64,000 bases of DNA from positions 186,001-250,000 of the forward strand of contig NZ_LMEA01000011.1 of NCBI RefSeq assembly GCF_001425235.1. The letters run 5' to 3'. The position numbers and the translations under genes were made by a program. The DNA is from Devosia sp. Root413D1 (lineage in GTDB: Bacteria > Pseudomonadota > Alphaproteobacteria > Rhizobiales > Devosiaceae). The notes under the pieces are model-generated. The model was not told the origin of the DNA. It did not search any database and saw only the letters and a program-made list of their open reading frames with translations. Below are positions 7,929 through 17,535 of this stretch, in pieces. The first letter of the stretch is position 1; each line of letters starts with the position of its first letter.

Positions 7929-9557
7929 ATGGCCAAGGATCGACCATCGGTCCTGCAGCCGCTGCAGCACGGAACGTTCCGCAACATCTGGGTGGCGAAC
8001 CTCGTCTCGAGCTTCGGCGCCCTGATCCAGGGCGTCGGCGCCGCCTGGATGATGACGGCGCTGACCAACTCGGTCGATCTGGTGGCGCTGGTCCAGGCCT
8101 CCACCTCGCTGCCGATCATGCTGTTCTCGCTGCTCGGCGGCGCCATCGCCGACAATTTCCCGCGCCGCCGGGTGATGCTGGTGGCGCAGTTCTTCATGCT
8201 GGCGGTCTCGGCGCTCCTGACCCTCAGTGCGCTGCTTGGGCTGATCACCCCCTGGCTGCTGCTGACCTTCACCTTCCTGATCGGCTGCGGCACGGCGCTC
8301 AATAACCCGTCCTGGCAGGCCTCGGTCGGCGACCTGGTGCCGCGCTCCAGCGTCGGCTCGGCTGTGGCGCTCAACTCCATCGGCTTCAACCTGTCGCGTA
8401 GCCTTGGCCCGGCGGTGGGCGGCATCATCGTCGCCGTCGCCGGCGCTGCTGCAGCCTTCGCCGTCAACCTCGTGAGCTATCTCGGGCTGCTGTTCGTGCT
8501 GCTGCGCTGGAAGCCCGCCCCTGCCCCCGCCGGCCTGCCGCGCGAGGCGGTCGGCGCCGCGATGTTCGCCGGTGTCCGCTACATGGCGCTGTCGCCGCAA
8601 CTGGGCAAGGTGCTGGTGCGGAGCTTCATCTTCGGCCTCACCGCCAGCTCGGTGCTGGCGCTGCTGCCGGTAGTCGCGAGCCAGATTCCCGGCGGCGGGC
8701 CGCTGGTCTATGGCCTCTTGCTCGGCGCCTTCGGCCTTGGCGCGGTCGGCGGGGCGCTGATCAGCGCCCGGCTGGCCGAGCAGTTCTCCAGCGAAGCCAT
8801 CGTCCGGCTGGCCTTTGTCGGCTTCGCCATCTGCGCCGCCACCACCGGGCTCAGCCCCTCGCCCTGGCTGACCGGTGTCGCCCTCATGCTCGGCGGCGCC
8901 TGCTGGGTGCTGGCGCTGACCCTGTTCAACGTCACCGTGCAGCTCTCGACCCCGCGCTGGGTGGTCGGCCGCTCGCTGTCACTCTACCAGACCGCCACCT
9001 TTGCCGGCCTCGCCGCCGGCAGCTGGCTCTGGGGCGTTGCCGGCGAAGAGTTCGGCGTCAGCAATGCGCTGGTCGCCTCGGCCATCGCCCTTGTCGTCGG
9101 CGCCGGAGTCGGGCTGCTGCTGTCGATCCCGCCGCGGGTGATGCTCGACCTCGACCCCGCCAACCGCTGGCAGGAACCGCAGATCGCGCTGCCGATCGAG
9201 CCGCGCTCCGGGCCGATCGTCATCAGCATCGAGTACAAGATCCGCCCGCAGGATGTGCGCGAGTTCCTGCGCGTCATGGCCGATCGCAAACGGGTGCGGA
9301 TGCGCGACGGAGCCCGCGAATGGGTGCTGCGCCGCGACCTCTCGGAGACCGACGTCTGGGTCGAAAGCTACAAGAGCCCGACCTGGACCGAATACGCCCG
9401 GCACAACCAGCGTCTCACCCATGCCGACGAGGTGATCGGCGAAAAACTGCGCAACCTGCACCAGGGCCCGGAACGCCCGGTGGTGCGCCGGATGATCGAG
9501 CGTCCGCCCAACTGGTTCGCAGCGATTGCCGCCAACCGGACGATCGATCCGCCGTGA
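7929..9557 (+). CDS. MFS_3-type exporter with C-terminal ABM-like domain
   Basis: A 542-residue protein. The first ~410 residues form a 12-helix major facilitator of the enterobactin-exporter (EntS/MFS_3) type, with LGGAIADNFPRRRVML as the loop 2-3 signature. The last ~120 residues form a soluble domain (VISIEYKIRPQDVREFLRVM...YKSPTWTEYARHNQR) resembling an antibiotic-biosynthesis-monooxygenase ferredoxin-like fold, as in long MFS_3 members. The substrate cannot be told from sequence. It sits 13 bases after the carboxypeptidase, so they may be co-transcribed. Confidence 0.85.
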   Translation: MAKDRPSVLQPLQHGTFRNIWVANLVSSFGALIQGVGAAWMMTALTNSVDLVALVQASTSLPIMLFSLLGGAIADNFPRRRVMLVAQFFMLAVSALLTLSALLGLITPWLLLTFTFLIGCGTALNNPSWQASVGDLVPRSSVGSAVALNSIGFNLSRSLGPAVGGIIVAVAGAAAAFAVNLVSYLGLLFVLLRWKPAPAPAGLPREAVGAAMFAGVRYMALSPQLGKVLVRSFIFGLTASSVLALLPVVASQIPGGGPLVYGLLLGAFGLGAVGGALISARLAEQFSSEAIVRLAFVGFAICAATTGLSPSPWLTGVALMLGGACWVLALTLFNVTVQLSTPRWVVGRSLSLYQTATFAGLAAGSWLWGVAGEEFGVSNALVASAIALVVGAGVGLLLSIPPRVMLDLDPANRWQEPQIALPIEPRSGPIVISIEYKIRPQDVREFLRVMADRKRVRMRDGAREWVLRRDLSETDVWVESYKSPTWTEYARHNQRLTHADEVIGEKLRNLHQGPERPVVRRMIERPPNWFAAIAANRTIDPP

Positions 9558-9617
9558 TGCTCGAGAGCGCCACCGCGTCTCCGGAGAGGGCGCAAGGAAG
9601 AGCGACTGACTGCAGCA

Positions 9618-9740
9618 GACGGCCCCCTCCCGGCCTCCCCCATAATGGGGGAGCTGAAGAGTCGAGGTTCTGTCTTCGATCGTGCCTGGGACTGGATGCG
9701 GCACCTCCCCCTTTAGGGGGGAGGCCGGGAGGGGGCCGTC
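9618..9740. repeat. Palindromic element with 24-base perfect arms (GACGGCCCCCTCCCGG type)
   Basis: The arms at 9618-9641 and 9717-9740 are perfect inverted copies over 24 bases, with a 75-base centre. The inner flanks carry small hairpins (CCCCCATAATGGGGG and CCCCCTTTAGGGGG). It lies between the MFS gene and the ABC-F promoter and may end the upstream transcript. Confidence 0.7.
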
Positions 9741-9770
9741 TCTATCAGTCGGGGTAAGCCGGCACCAAGG

Positions 9771-9798
9771 TTGACATCTCAGCGAACCTCCCTATTTT
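9771..9798 (+). promoter_or_regulatory. Sigma-70-type promoter for the ABC-F gene
   Basis: TTGACA (9771-9776), a 16-base spacer and TATTTT (9793-9798). The predicted start near 9805 would give an untranslated leader of about 80 bases before the ABC-F start at 9887, long enough to hold the small ORF at 9832. Confidence 0.6.
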
Positions 9799-9831
9799 CC
9801 GCCCATCCGCAGCACTAACCGGCAGGTCCCC

Positions 9832-9933
9832 ATGGATATCCGCATGACCGATCAAACCACCCTGATCCGTCACCCGGAGTCCGACTATGCCCGGTTCTAT
9901 TTCGCTCAAAGCGGTGAGCTACAAGACGCCTGA
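9832..9933 (+). CDS. Possible 33-residue leader peptide ahead of the ABC-F gene
   Basis: An ATG at 9832 opens a 33-codon frame that starts just after the predicted transcription start. It overlaps the beginning of the ABC-F gene in a different frame and stops at 9931-9933. The encoded peptide (MDIRMTDQTTLIRHPESDYA...) resembles nothing I know. Translated small ORFs upstream of ABC-F genes are often attenuation leaders, which is why I list it. It could also be chance. Confidence 0.3.
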   Translation: MDIRMTDQTTLIRHPESDYARFYFAQSGELQDA

Positions 9934-11467
9934 TGGCGTCACCCTCTTCTCAGATCTCGATCTTTCCTTCGGCCCGGTTCGCACCGGCCTGATCGGCCGC
10001 AACGGCACTGGCAAGACCACGCTGCTGAAACTGCTCCTCGGCGAACTCGCGCCCTCCAGCGGCGAGATCGTCGTCTCCGGCACGCTCGGCGTGTTGCGGC
10101 AGACGGTGCAACGCTCCGATGCGAGCGTCGCCGACGCGCTGGGCTGCGCCGAGCAGCTGGCCCGGCTCGACCGGCTCGAGGCCGGCACCGGCTCGCTCGA
10201 GGATGCCGAAGGGGCCGACTGGCTGTTGCCGGCAAAGATCGAGACGGCCCTCGCCGATGTCGGCCTGCCGTCGCTCGCCCTCGATCGACCCACCGCCACG
10301 CTGAGCGGTGGCCAGCGCACCCGCCTGTCGCTGGCAGCGCTCTTGATCGAACAGCCGGATATGCTGCTGCTCGACGAGCCCACCAACAACCTCGACCGCG
10401 ATGGCCGGGCGGCTGTCACGGAACTGCTGAAACGCTGGCGCGGCGCCGCCATCGTGGTCAGCCACGACCGCGCGCTGCTGCGTGAGATGGACGCCATTGT
10501 CGAGCTCACCACGATCGGCGCCCGCACCTATGGCGGCAACTGGGATCTCTACCAGGAACGCAAGGCAATCGAGCTGGCGGCCGCCGAACAGGGACTCGCT
10601 TCTGCCGAGCGCACCCTCGGCGAGCTCGACCGCAAGACGCAGCTGATGCGCGAGCGCAAAGCCAAGAAGGATGGCGCCGGGGCGCGGAAAGCCGCCAAGG
10701 GCGATATCCCGCGCATCATGCTGGGCGGCATGAAGATGAACGCGGAGAACACCAGCGGCGAGCAGATGAAGCTCAGTGAACGGCGCCGCGCCTCAGCCAG
10801 CACGGCGCTCGCCGCCGCCAAGGCCGAGATCGAGGTGCTGCAGCCGATGGCGGTGAAGCTCGAGCCGAGCGGCCTCGCCAATGGCACAACGGTGCTGCAG
10901 CTCGATCGGCTCACCGGCGGCCCAGTGCCCGAACAGCCGGTGATCCGGACCCTGAGCTTTGCCATCACGGGGCCTGAGCGCGTGGCGATCACCGGCCCCA
11001 ACGGCTCTGGCAAGACCACCCTGCTCCGGCTGATCACCGGCACCCTTGCCCCAGTGACCGGTGCGGTTCGCATCGCGCGGCGGCATGCGTTGCTCGACCA
11101 GGAAGTCAGCCTCCTCGATCCGCTTGAGACCATTCGCGAGAACTACCTGCGGCTCAACCCCGAGGATGGCGAGACCACGGCGCGCTCCGCCCTCGCCCGC
11201 TTCATGTTCCGTGCCGACGCCGCGCTGAAACCGGTCGGTCAGCTCAGCGGTGGCGAAATGTTGCGCGCCGGCCTCGCCTGCACCATCGGCAGCGGCCGGC
11301 CGCCCGAACTGCTGATCCTCGACGAGCCGACCAACCACCTCGACATCCACGCCATCGAGGCGGTGGAGGCTGGCCTCGCTGCCTATGACGGCGCGCTGCT
11401 GGTGGTCAGCCACGACCGCGACTTCCTCGCGGCAATCGGCATCGAGCGCGAAATCGTGTTGCCCTAG
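9887..11467 (+). CDS. ABC-F family ATPase (ribosome-associated type)
   Basis: A 526-residue protein with two ABC cassettes and no membrane segments. Cassette 1 has Walker A GRNGTGKTT, signature LSGGQRTRLS and Walker B LLLDEPTNNLD. Cassette 2 has GPNGSGKTT, LSGGEMLRAG and LLILDEPTNHLD. The charged linker between them (AKKDGAGARKAAKGDIPR) is where ABC-F proteins reach into the ribosome. ABC-F members act in translation or antibiotic target protection; the subtype is not clear (Uup-like C-terminus absent). GGAG precedes the ATG at 9887. It has its own promoter. Confidence 0.9.
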   Translation: MPGSISLKAVSYKTPDGVTLFSDLDLSFGPVRTGLIGRNGTGKTTLLKLLLGELAPSSGEIVVSGTLGVLRQTVQRSDASVADALGCAEQLARLDRLEAGTGSLEDAEGADWLLPAKIETALADVGLPSLALDRPTATLSGGQRTRLSLAALLIEQPDMLLLDEPTNNLDRDGRAAVTELLKRWRGAAIVVSHDRALLREMDAIVELTTIGARTYGGNWDLYQERKAIELAAAEQGLASAERTLGELDRKTQLMRERKAKKDGAGARKAAKGDIPRIMLGGMKMNAENTSGEQMKLSERRRASASTALAAAKAEIEVLQPMAVKLEPSGLANGTTVLQLDRLTGGPVPEQPVIRTLSFAITGPERVAITGPNGSGKTTLLRLITGTLAPVTGAVRIARRHALLDQEVSLLDPLETIRENYLRLNPEDGETTARSALARFMFRADAALKPVGQLSGGEMLRAGLACTIGSGRPPELLILDEPTNHLDIHAIEAVEAGLAAYDGALLVVSHDRDFLAAIGIEREIVLP

Positions 11468-11524
11468 CGCGGTTTGAATATATCCGGCCAGTTTACAAAT
11501 GTGAGCGCGCGGGCCTATCGTTGG

Positions 11525-11561
11525 TGATCTGGCGGAGGAGTTCAAAGGAGCCGCCGGATCA
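11525..11561. promoter_or_regulatory. Inverted repeat upstream of the sugar ABC operon
   Basis: TGATCTGGCGG (11525-11535) and CCGCCGGATCA (11551-11561) form an 11-base inverted repeat with one mismatch. It lies 22 bases above the binding-protein start and could be an operator or an mRNA hairpin. Confidence 0.35.
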
Positions 11562-11582
11562 CAACAATAAGGGGAGGTTTCG

Positions 11583-12557
11583 ATGCGTAACGCGTCGACG
11601 ATGACCGCTGCCCTGCTGGGCACGCTATTACTCTCTACGGCCACCGTTTCCGCCGCCGACATCAAGATCGGCTTCCTGCCGGGCGTGGTCGATCCGTTCT
11701 ACCAGGTCATGCAACTGGGCGTCGAAGCCGCGGCCAAGGACCTCGGCGTCGAAGTGGTGACCCAGGTCCCGCCGACCTGGGGTGTCGAAGCGCAGACCCC
11801 GATCCTCGATGCGCTGGTGGCGCGAGGCGACCTCAACTACATCATCACCGCCCCCACCGATAAGGATCAGATGGTGGCGCCGCTGCAGGCAGCACTCGAT
11901 GCCGGCATCAAGGTGATCACCGTCGACACCTTCCTCGGCGATGGCGACTATGCCAACGGTCCGGTGAAATTCCCGATCAGCTATATCGGCTCCGACAACG
12001 TCGAAGGTGGCCGTATCTCGGCCCGCGGCCTCGCCAAGGCGATCGGCGGCAAGGGCACGGTCTACATCAACTCCACCAACCCCAACGTCTCGTCGGTCGA
12101 AGGCCGTGAGCAGGGCTTTGCCGAGGTGATGAAGAACGAGTTCCCCGACATCAAGGTGCTCGGCCCCGACTACAACCTCGATGACCAGAACAAGGCCGCG
12201 CAGCAGACCGCCGCGGTGATCGAGCAGAACCCCGACCTCGCCGGCGTGTTCGGCACCAACGTGTTCAGCGCCGGCGGCGCCGGTAACGCGGTGGTCAATG
12301 CCGGCCTCGGCGGGCATGTGCAGGTCGTGGCCTATGACGCGACGGCCGAAGCCATCGAGCTGATGGGCAAGGGCGTGGTGTCGCTGGTCCTGGCGCAGAA
12401 GCCCTTCGACATGGGCTATATGGCGGTGCAATTCGCCGTCGCCGATGCCGCCGGCGTCACCAGCCTGCCGCGCCGTGTCGAGACCGGCTTTGCCATCATC
12501 GACAAAGACAATGTCGCCGATCCCGAATACGCACGCTTCATCTACAAGGTGAACTGA
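11583..12557 (+). CDS. Periplasmic sugar-binding protein of an ABC importer
   Basis: A 324-residue ribose/fructose-type (Peripla_BP_4) binding protein. A signal peptide of about 24 residues ends at VSAADIKIG. The mature part keeps the ABC type-I fold: DQMVAPLQAALDAGIKVITVDT for the first lobe hinge and YIGSDNVEGGRISARGLAKAIGG for the ligand loop. It is first in an operon with a permease and an ATPase in the order B-C-A, as in the rhizobial fructose (frcBCA) system. The ligand is not deducible, though a monosaccharide or polyol is most likely. Confidence 0.88.
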   Translation: MRNASTMTAALLGTLLLSTATVSAADIKIGFLPGVVDPFYQVMQLGVEAAAKDLGVEVVTQVPPTWGVEAQTPILDALVARGDLNYIITAPTDKDQMVAPLQAALDAGIKVITVDTFLGDGDYANGPVKFPISYIGSDNVEGGRISARGLAKAIGGKGTVYINSTNPNVSSVEGREQGFAEVMKNEFPDIKVLGPDYNLDDQNKAAQQTAAVIEQNPDLAGVFGTNVFSAGGAGNAVVNAGLGGHVQVVAYDATAEAIELMGKGVVSLVLAQKPFDMGYMAVQFAVADAAGVTSLPRRVETGFAIIDKDNVADPEYARFIYKVN

Positions 12558-12627
12558 CCATCCCGCACGAGCAGCCGGAGGCCTCAGGTCTCCGGCCACC
12601 GCCGTCTCTCACCAAGCCGGGGCAGCC

Positions 12628-13748
12628 GTGACCGACAGCAAGACAATTCCAGCGGAGCCCCGGCTCTCGCCCGACAAGCGTTTCATCCTCCTCGCCAGCC
12701 GGCTCTGGGCCTGGGCGTTCCTCGGCCTGATGATCGCCTTTTTCATCATCGTCGTGCCGCTCTCCGGCGGCGCCACCTTCCTGACGCTGCGCAACGCGAT
12801 GAACATCCTCGTTGCCATCACTCCGGTGCTGCTGCTCGGACTGGGGCAGACCTTCGTCATCATCTCGGCGGGGATCGACCTCAGCGTCGGCTGGGTGATG
12901 AGCCTCGCCTCCGTGGTCTCGGCCCACGCCATCCGCGCCTCGTTCAATGCCGGCGCACCGCTGTTTCTCGCCGCCACCCTCGGTTTCCTTGCCGCGGTCG
13001 GCGCCTCGGCCGGCGTCGGCCTCGTCAATGGCCTGATCATCGCCAAGCTCAAGGTCCCGGCCTTCATCGTGACGCTCGGCTCATCCTTCATCGTGCGCGG
13101 CATGGCGCTGCTGTTCTCCGAGAACACCACCGTCATCGGCCTGCCCGCCGATATCCGCGACTATGGCAATGAATCGCTGTTCTACGTCGTCAACGGCGAA
13201 GGCGGCGGCTTCTATGCGTTCTTCCGCCCCGACGTCACCGGCGCCATGCTGCGCCAGATGGACCGCATCTTCACCTGGCCGGTGGTGATCACGGCCATCG
13301 TCGTGATCATCTGCATGTTCATCCTCAACCGCACCCAGTTCGGCCGGCATACCTATGCCATCGGCGGCAACATGCAGGCGGCGCTGCGCACCGGCATCCC
13401 GGTCGATCGCCACATCGTCAAGCTCTACATGCTGAGTTCGGTCACCGCCGGCATTGCCGGGTTCCTCTCGACGCTGCGCTTCACTGCTGGCTCGGCGGTG
13501 ATCGGCGATCCGCTGCTTTTGAGCTCCATCGCCGCGGTGATCATCGGCGGCGTCAGCCTGTTCGGCGGCGCCGGCTCGATCATCGGCACGGTGATCGGCG
13601 CGCTCATCATCGCGGTGCTGACCACCGGGCTGGTGATGATGAACGTCCAGGCCTTCTGGCAATTCATTGTCGTCGGCGCGGTGGTGATCATCGCCGTGCT
13701 CATCGACCAGTCACGCGACCTGATCCTCGGCCGCCGCGGGAGAGGGTC

Positions 13749-13752
<4 letters not shown>
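12628..13752 (+). CDS. Sugar ABC transporter permease (RbsC/FrcC type)
   Basis: A 374-residue BPD_transp_2 permease with 8-10 hydrophobic segments. Family landmarks include LGLGQTFVIISAGIDLSVGWVMSLA near the N-terminus and IAAVIIGGVSLFGGAGSIIGTVIGALII near the C-terminus, the EAA-like coupling region for the ATPase. It begins 70 bases after the binding-protein stop and overlaps the ATPase start by four bases (ATGA), so stoichiometric expression of the last two is likely. Confidence 0.92.
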
Positions 13753-14519
<767 letters not shown>

Positions 14520-14548
14520 GGGCTGCCTGGCACCGAGCTTCCCCCAAC

Positions 14549-14710
14549 CACGGTGTCACCCCGGCGAAGGCCGGGGCCCATCCTGAGATGCCGCGGTGAG
14601 TTGAGGCGCGTGCGGGCCTGCGGGCATTTGGGGAGTCGTGGACAGGCGGGAACTGTGATGCCCCGATAGTCCTCAGGATGGGCCCCGGCCTTCGCCGGGG
14701 TGACACCGTG
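14549..14710. repeat. REP-like palindromic element, copy 1 (39-base perfect arms)
   Basis: The arms at 14549-14587 and 14672-14710 are exact inverted copies over 39 bases, with core CCCCGGCGAAGGCCGGGG, separated by 84 bases. It lies between the ABC operon and the convergent antiporter gene. The same core recurs at 31466, 44518 and 54567. Confidence 0.85.
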
Positions 14711-14740
14711 CGGAGGTGAGTATGGGGGCCCTTACCCCAT

Positions 14741-16228
14741 CTACGGCGACACGACGTCCACCGCCTCCTCCGCCCCCGCCTCCACCCGCTCGATCCGAAA
14801 CCCGCTGAACCCCAGCAGCAACGTGACCAATGGGCTCGCGATGTTGAACAGGCAGAACGGCAGGTAGACCAGTGTCGGCACGCCGAGCACCGCCGCCATA
14901 TAGGCGCCGCAGGAATTCCACGGGATCAGCGGCGAGGTGACGCTGCCACCATCCGCCACTGCCCGCGACAGGTTGGTGGCGGCCAGACCGCGTTTGCTGA
15001 ACTCGGCACGGAAAATCCGCGCCGGCAGCACCACCGCCACATACTGGTCGCCGGCGACGATATTGAGTCCGAACGCCGTGCCAACCACGGTGGCGATCAG
15101 CGAGCCGGTGCTGCGGGCCCGCATCAGCACCGGCGTCACCAGCTTCAGCAGCAGCCCGAACTCGTCGAGCAGCGTGCCGTAGACCAGGGCGCCGAGGATC
15201 AGCCAGATGGTGAGCAGCATGCTCGCCATGCCGCCACGCGACAGCAGACTGTCGACCACCTCGATGCCCGAGTTGGCTTCGAACCCGGTGCCCATCGCCT
15301 GCCATCCGCCCTTGAGGTAGGCGGCGGCCGGCACTAGGCCGGGGTCGTTGACGAAGCGCAGCACCGCCTCGGATTGGAGCAACGGCGCCAGCACCGCCGC
15401 AGCGAGCGCCGAGCCGATGATCGCCAGCGATGGCGGCACCTTGAAGATCGACAAGACGATCAGCAGCACCAGCGGCAGCAGGGTCAGCGGTGTGATGTTG
15501 AACAGCGTCGACAGCGCCGAAAGCTCCGAGGCGATCACGCTGTCGCTCGCGCCGCTCGAACTGTCGGCCCAGCCGAAGATGCCGAAGCCGATGGCGGCGA
15601 CGAGCAGCGCCGGCACCGAGCTCCAGACCTGCGCCCGCAAATGCGCATAGATGGTGGTGCCGGTCAGTTGCGCGGCGAGTATCGCCGTTTCCGACAGCGG
15701 CGACAGCTTCTCGCCGACATAGGCGCCGGAAATCACGGCTCCTGCGGTGATCGCGGGCGAGACGCCGGCGAGGAACGACAGCCCCACCAGCCCGACCCCG
15801 ATTGTGCCCGCCGTGGTCCACGAGCTGCCGATGCCCATGGCGATGGCGGCGCAGACCAGCAGAGAGGCGAGGTAGAACCAGTCCGGATTGATCACCTGGA
15901 TGCCATAGTAGACCAGCGTCGGGATGGTCCCGGCCATGTTCCAGGTGCCGATCAGCGCCCCTACCGCGAACAGGATGAAGATGGCGCCGACCACCGAGGA
16001 GACGCCCTTACGCCCGGCCTCGGCCACTTCCTCCCAGCTGTGCCCATTCTTCAGCACAATGAACGAGGTGAACATCGCAGCTAGAATAATCGCCACCTGC
16101 AGCGGTCCATCCGTCGCCTTGAGCCCGAACAGCGTCACCGCGCCGGCGATCAGCACGGCAAGCACCACCAGCGGCGCCACCGCGTCGAAATAGGACGGTT
16201 CGCGGATATGCCGCGGAGCGGTGCTCAA
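14741..16228 (-). CDS. NhaC-family Na+/H+ antiporter
   Basis: A polytopic protein of about 495 residues (517 if the ATG at 16294 is used) with some 11-12 hydrophobic segments. NhaC landmarks include GIGSSWTTAGTIGVGLVG and SGAYVGEKLSPLSETAILAA. It exchanges sodium for protons, or acts as a related antiporter such as malate/lactate type. I prefer the TTG at 16228 because a strong AGGAGG stands five bases upstream; the ATG at 16294 gives a 22-residue hydrophilic extension. Transcription is leftward, convergent with the sugar ABC operon. Confidence 0.85.
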   Translation of the reverse strand: MSTAPRHIREPSYFDAVAPLVVLAVLIAGAVTLFGLKATDGPLQVAIILAAMFTSFIVLKNGHSWEEVAEAGRKGVSSVVGAIFILFAVGALIGTWNMAGTIPTLVYYGIQVINPDWFYLASLLVCAAIAMGIGSSWTTAGTIGVGLVGLSFLAGVSPAITAGAVISGAYVGEKLSPLSETAILAAQLTGTTIYAHLRAQVWSSVPALLVAAIGFGIFGWADSSSGASDSVIASELSALSTLFNITPLTLLPLVLLIVLSIFKVPPSLAIIGSALAAAVLAPLLQSEAVLRFVNDPGLVPAAAYLKGGWQAMGTGFEANSGIEVVDSLLSRGGMASMLLTIWLILGALVYGTLLDEFGLLLKLVTPVLMRARSTGSLIATVVGTAFGLNIVAGDQYVAVVLPARIFRAEFSKRGLAATNLSRAVADGGSVTSPLIPWNSCGAYMAAVLGVPTLVYLPFCLFNIASPLVTLLLGFSGFRIERVEAGAEEAVDVVSP

Positions 16229-16541
16229 CGTCGCCTCCTCGCCTTTGGCCGGCCAAGCGGCTTGTTGCGGGCCATGTCGGCTCTCCGCGTTCAACGAACA
16301 CCAGCAGCCATCGCAGTTATTGCCTAAGCTTCCGCTGGCGCCGGATGGCCAGGTGACATCAAATAAGATGCAACTATTTACGCGACCGGTTCAACGATTT
16401 TGAACTGAACAGCGCGCCATGCGCATCAATTCGCCGCTTTGGATGGTAGTACTTGCGCAACGGACGGCCAACACTTCTCGCGTTCTGTACGAAACCGCAC
16501 CGTACGCGCGTCTGTTTCCCAGCCGGGTTGAGGAGATCGTT

Positions 16542-17117
16542 ATGATAAGAGCACTATTCATTGCGGCGATGCTGGCTGCTGGCCTGGGAGCAGTGCCCCA
16601 GGTGCTGGCGCAAGAGACGTTTGTCATCGTTCCCGACAACCCCGGGGGCGGCAGTGGCGTGGGCAACGCCGTGGCGACCTCCAACGTCAACGTCCGTCGT
16701 GGTCCGGGCACCAGTTATGCCGTTGTCGACGTGCTGCGCGCCGGCCAGAGCGTGCGCATCAGCAATTGCAGCGGCGGCTGGTGCTGGGTCAACCACGGCG
16801 GCCCTAGCGGTTGGGTGTCGCAGAACTTCCTGTCACGGACCGGCAGTGGCGGCGGCGACTCGAACGTCCGGCGGCGGGCCTGCTTTTACGACGACATCCG
16901 TTTCCGTGGCCGCAGCTTCTGCGTCGGCGTCGGCGACAGCAACCGGGATCTCGGCTCCTGGAACAACCGCATCGCCTCGATCAGCATCAGCGGCTCAATG
17001 ACGGTTAAGGTCTGCGAGGATCGCAACTTCCGCCGCTGCGAGGACTTCAACCGCGATGTCGCCACCCTGCCCTGGTGGCTGGACGGCAACATCTCGTCGT
17101 TCCGCACTTTCCGCTGA
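16542..17117 (+). CDS. Secreted SH3b and beta/gamma-crystallin-like protein
   Basis: A 191-residue exported protein with a signal peptide of about 22 residues ending VLAQE. A bacterial SH3 domain spans about residues 45-100 (SNVNVRRGPGTSYAVVDVL...GWCWVNHGGPSGWVSQNFL). The C-terminal half is Cys-containing and beta/gamma-crystallin or peptidase-inhibitor-I36-like (CFYDDIRFRGRSFCVGVGD, LGSWNNRIASISIS). SH3b domains often bind cell wall or envelope ligands. The ATG at 16542 follows GAGGAG by about 5 bases. No operon partner. Confidence 0.75.
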   Translation: MIRALFIAAMLAAGLGAVPQVLAQETFVIVPDNPGGGSGVGNAVATSNVNVRRGPGTSYAVVDVLRAGQSVRISNCSGGWCWVNHGGPSGWVSQNFLSRTGSGGGDSNVRRRACFYDDIRFRGRSFCVGVGDSNRDLGSWNNRIASISISGSMTVKVCEDRNFRRCEDFNRDVATLPWWLDGNISSFRTFR

Positions 17118-17126
17118 CTGAAAACC

Positions 17127-17154
17127 GGAGGTCCCGACTCAGGCCGGGACCTCC
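17127..17154. terminator. Hairpin between convergent genes
   Basis: Perfect 10-base arms GGAGGTCCCG / CGGGACCTCC (17127-17136 and 17145-17154) between the convergent SH3b and VOC genes. A-rich sequence precedes it, so it could serve the leftward VOC gene best. Confidence 0.55.
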
Positions 17155-17158
17155 AGAT

Positions 17159-17524
17159 TCAGTAGCTGCCGATCACCATCCGGTTGCCCTCGCTGTCGCG
17201 GAACTCCGCCACCACCCGGCCCGGCTGCCACGGCGCCTCGCCCGGCTCGGTGATGATCTCGACGCCCTTGGCGCGGAGCCGCTCGATCGTTCCCGCCACG
17301 TCGGCCTCGACCAGCACCAGCACCGGCTCGGCCGATGGCTTTTCGTCCGGGCGGCGGAGGAAGTGCAGCGCCGTGCGGGCGCCGGGGAACTTCACCTCGA
17401 CCCATCGCCAGCCATCCGCGCCCATCGGCGCATCGGCAACCACCTCGCAGCCGAGCTTGTCGACATAGAAGGCGATGGCCCGGTCCTGGTCGAACACCGG
17501 CAGTTCGGCGAACTGGATGTGCAT
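17159..17524 (-). CDS. VOC-fold (glyoxalase/bleomycin-resistance-like) protein
   Basis: A 121-residue protein with the paired beta-alpha-beta-beta-beta pattern. It has an N-terminal QFAELPVFDQDRAIAFYVDKLG helix-strand unit, the central WVEVKFPGARTALHF strands, and the closing EFRDSEGNRMVIGSY with the typical D..GN motif. The substrate is unknown. It starts 12 bases after the end of the alpha/beta hydrolase gene and is probably co-transcribed with it, under the divergent TetR. Confidence 0.82.
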   Translation of the reverse strand: MHIQFAELPVFDQDRAIAFYVDKLGCEVVADAPMGADGWRWVEVKFPGARTALHFLRRPDEKPSAEPVLVLVEADVAGTIERLRAKGVEIITEPGEAPWQPGRVVAEFRDSEGNRMVIGSY

Positions 17525-17535
17525 GCTTGCCTCCG

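Noticed and set aside
14549-14710. CRISPR or IS remnant
   Set aside because: The arms are inverted, not direct repeats, there are only two per site and there is no transposase fragment. A REP-like element explains it better.
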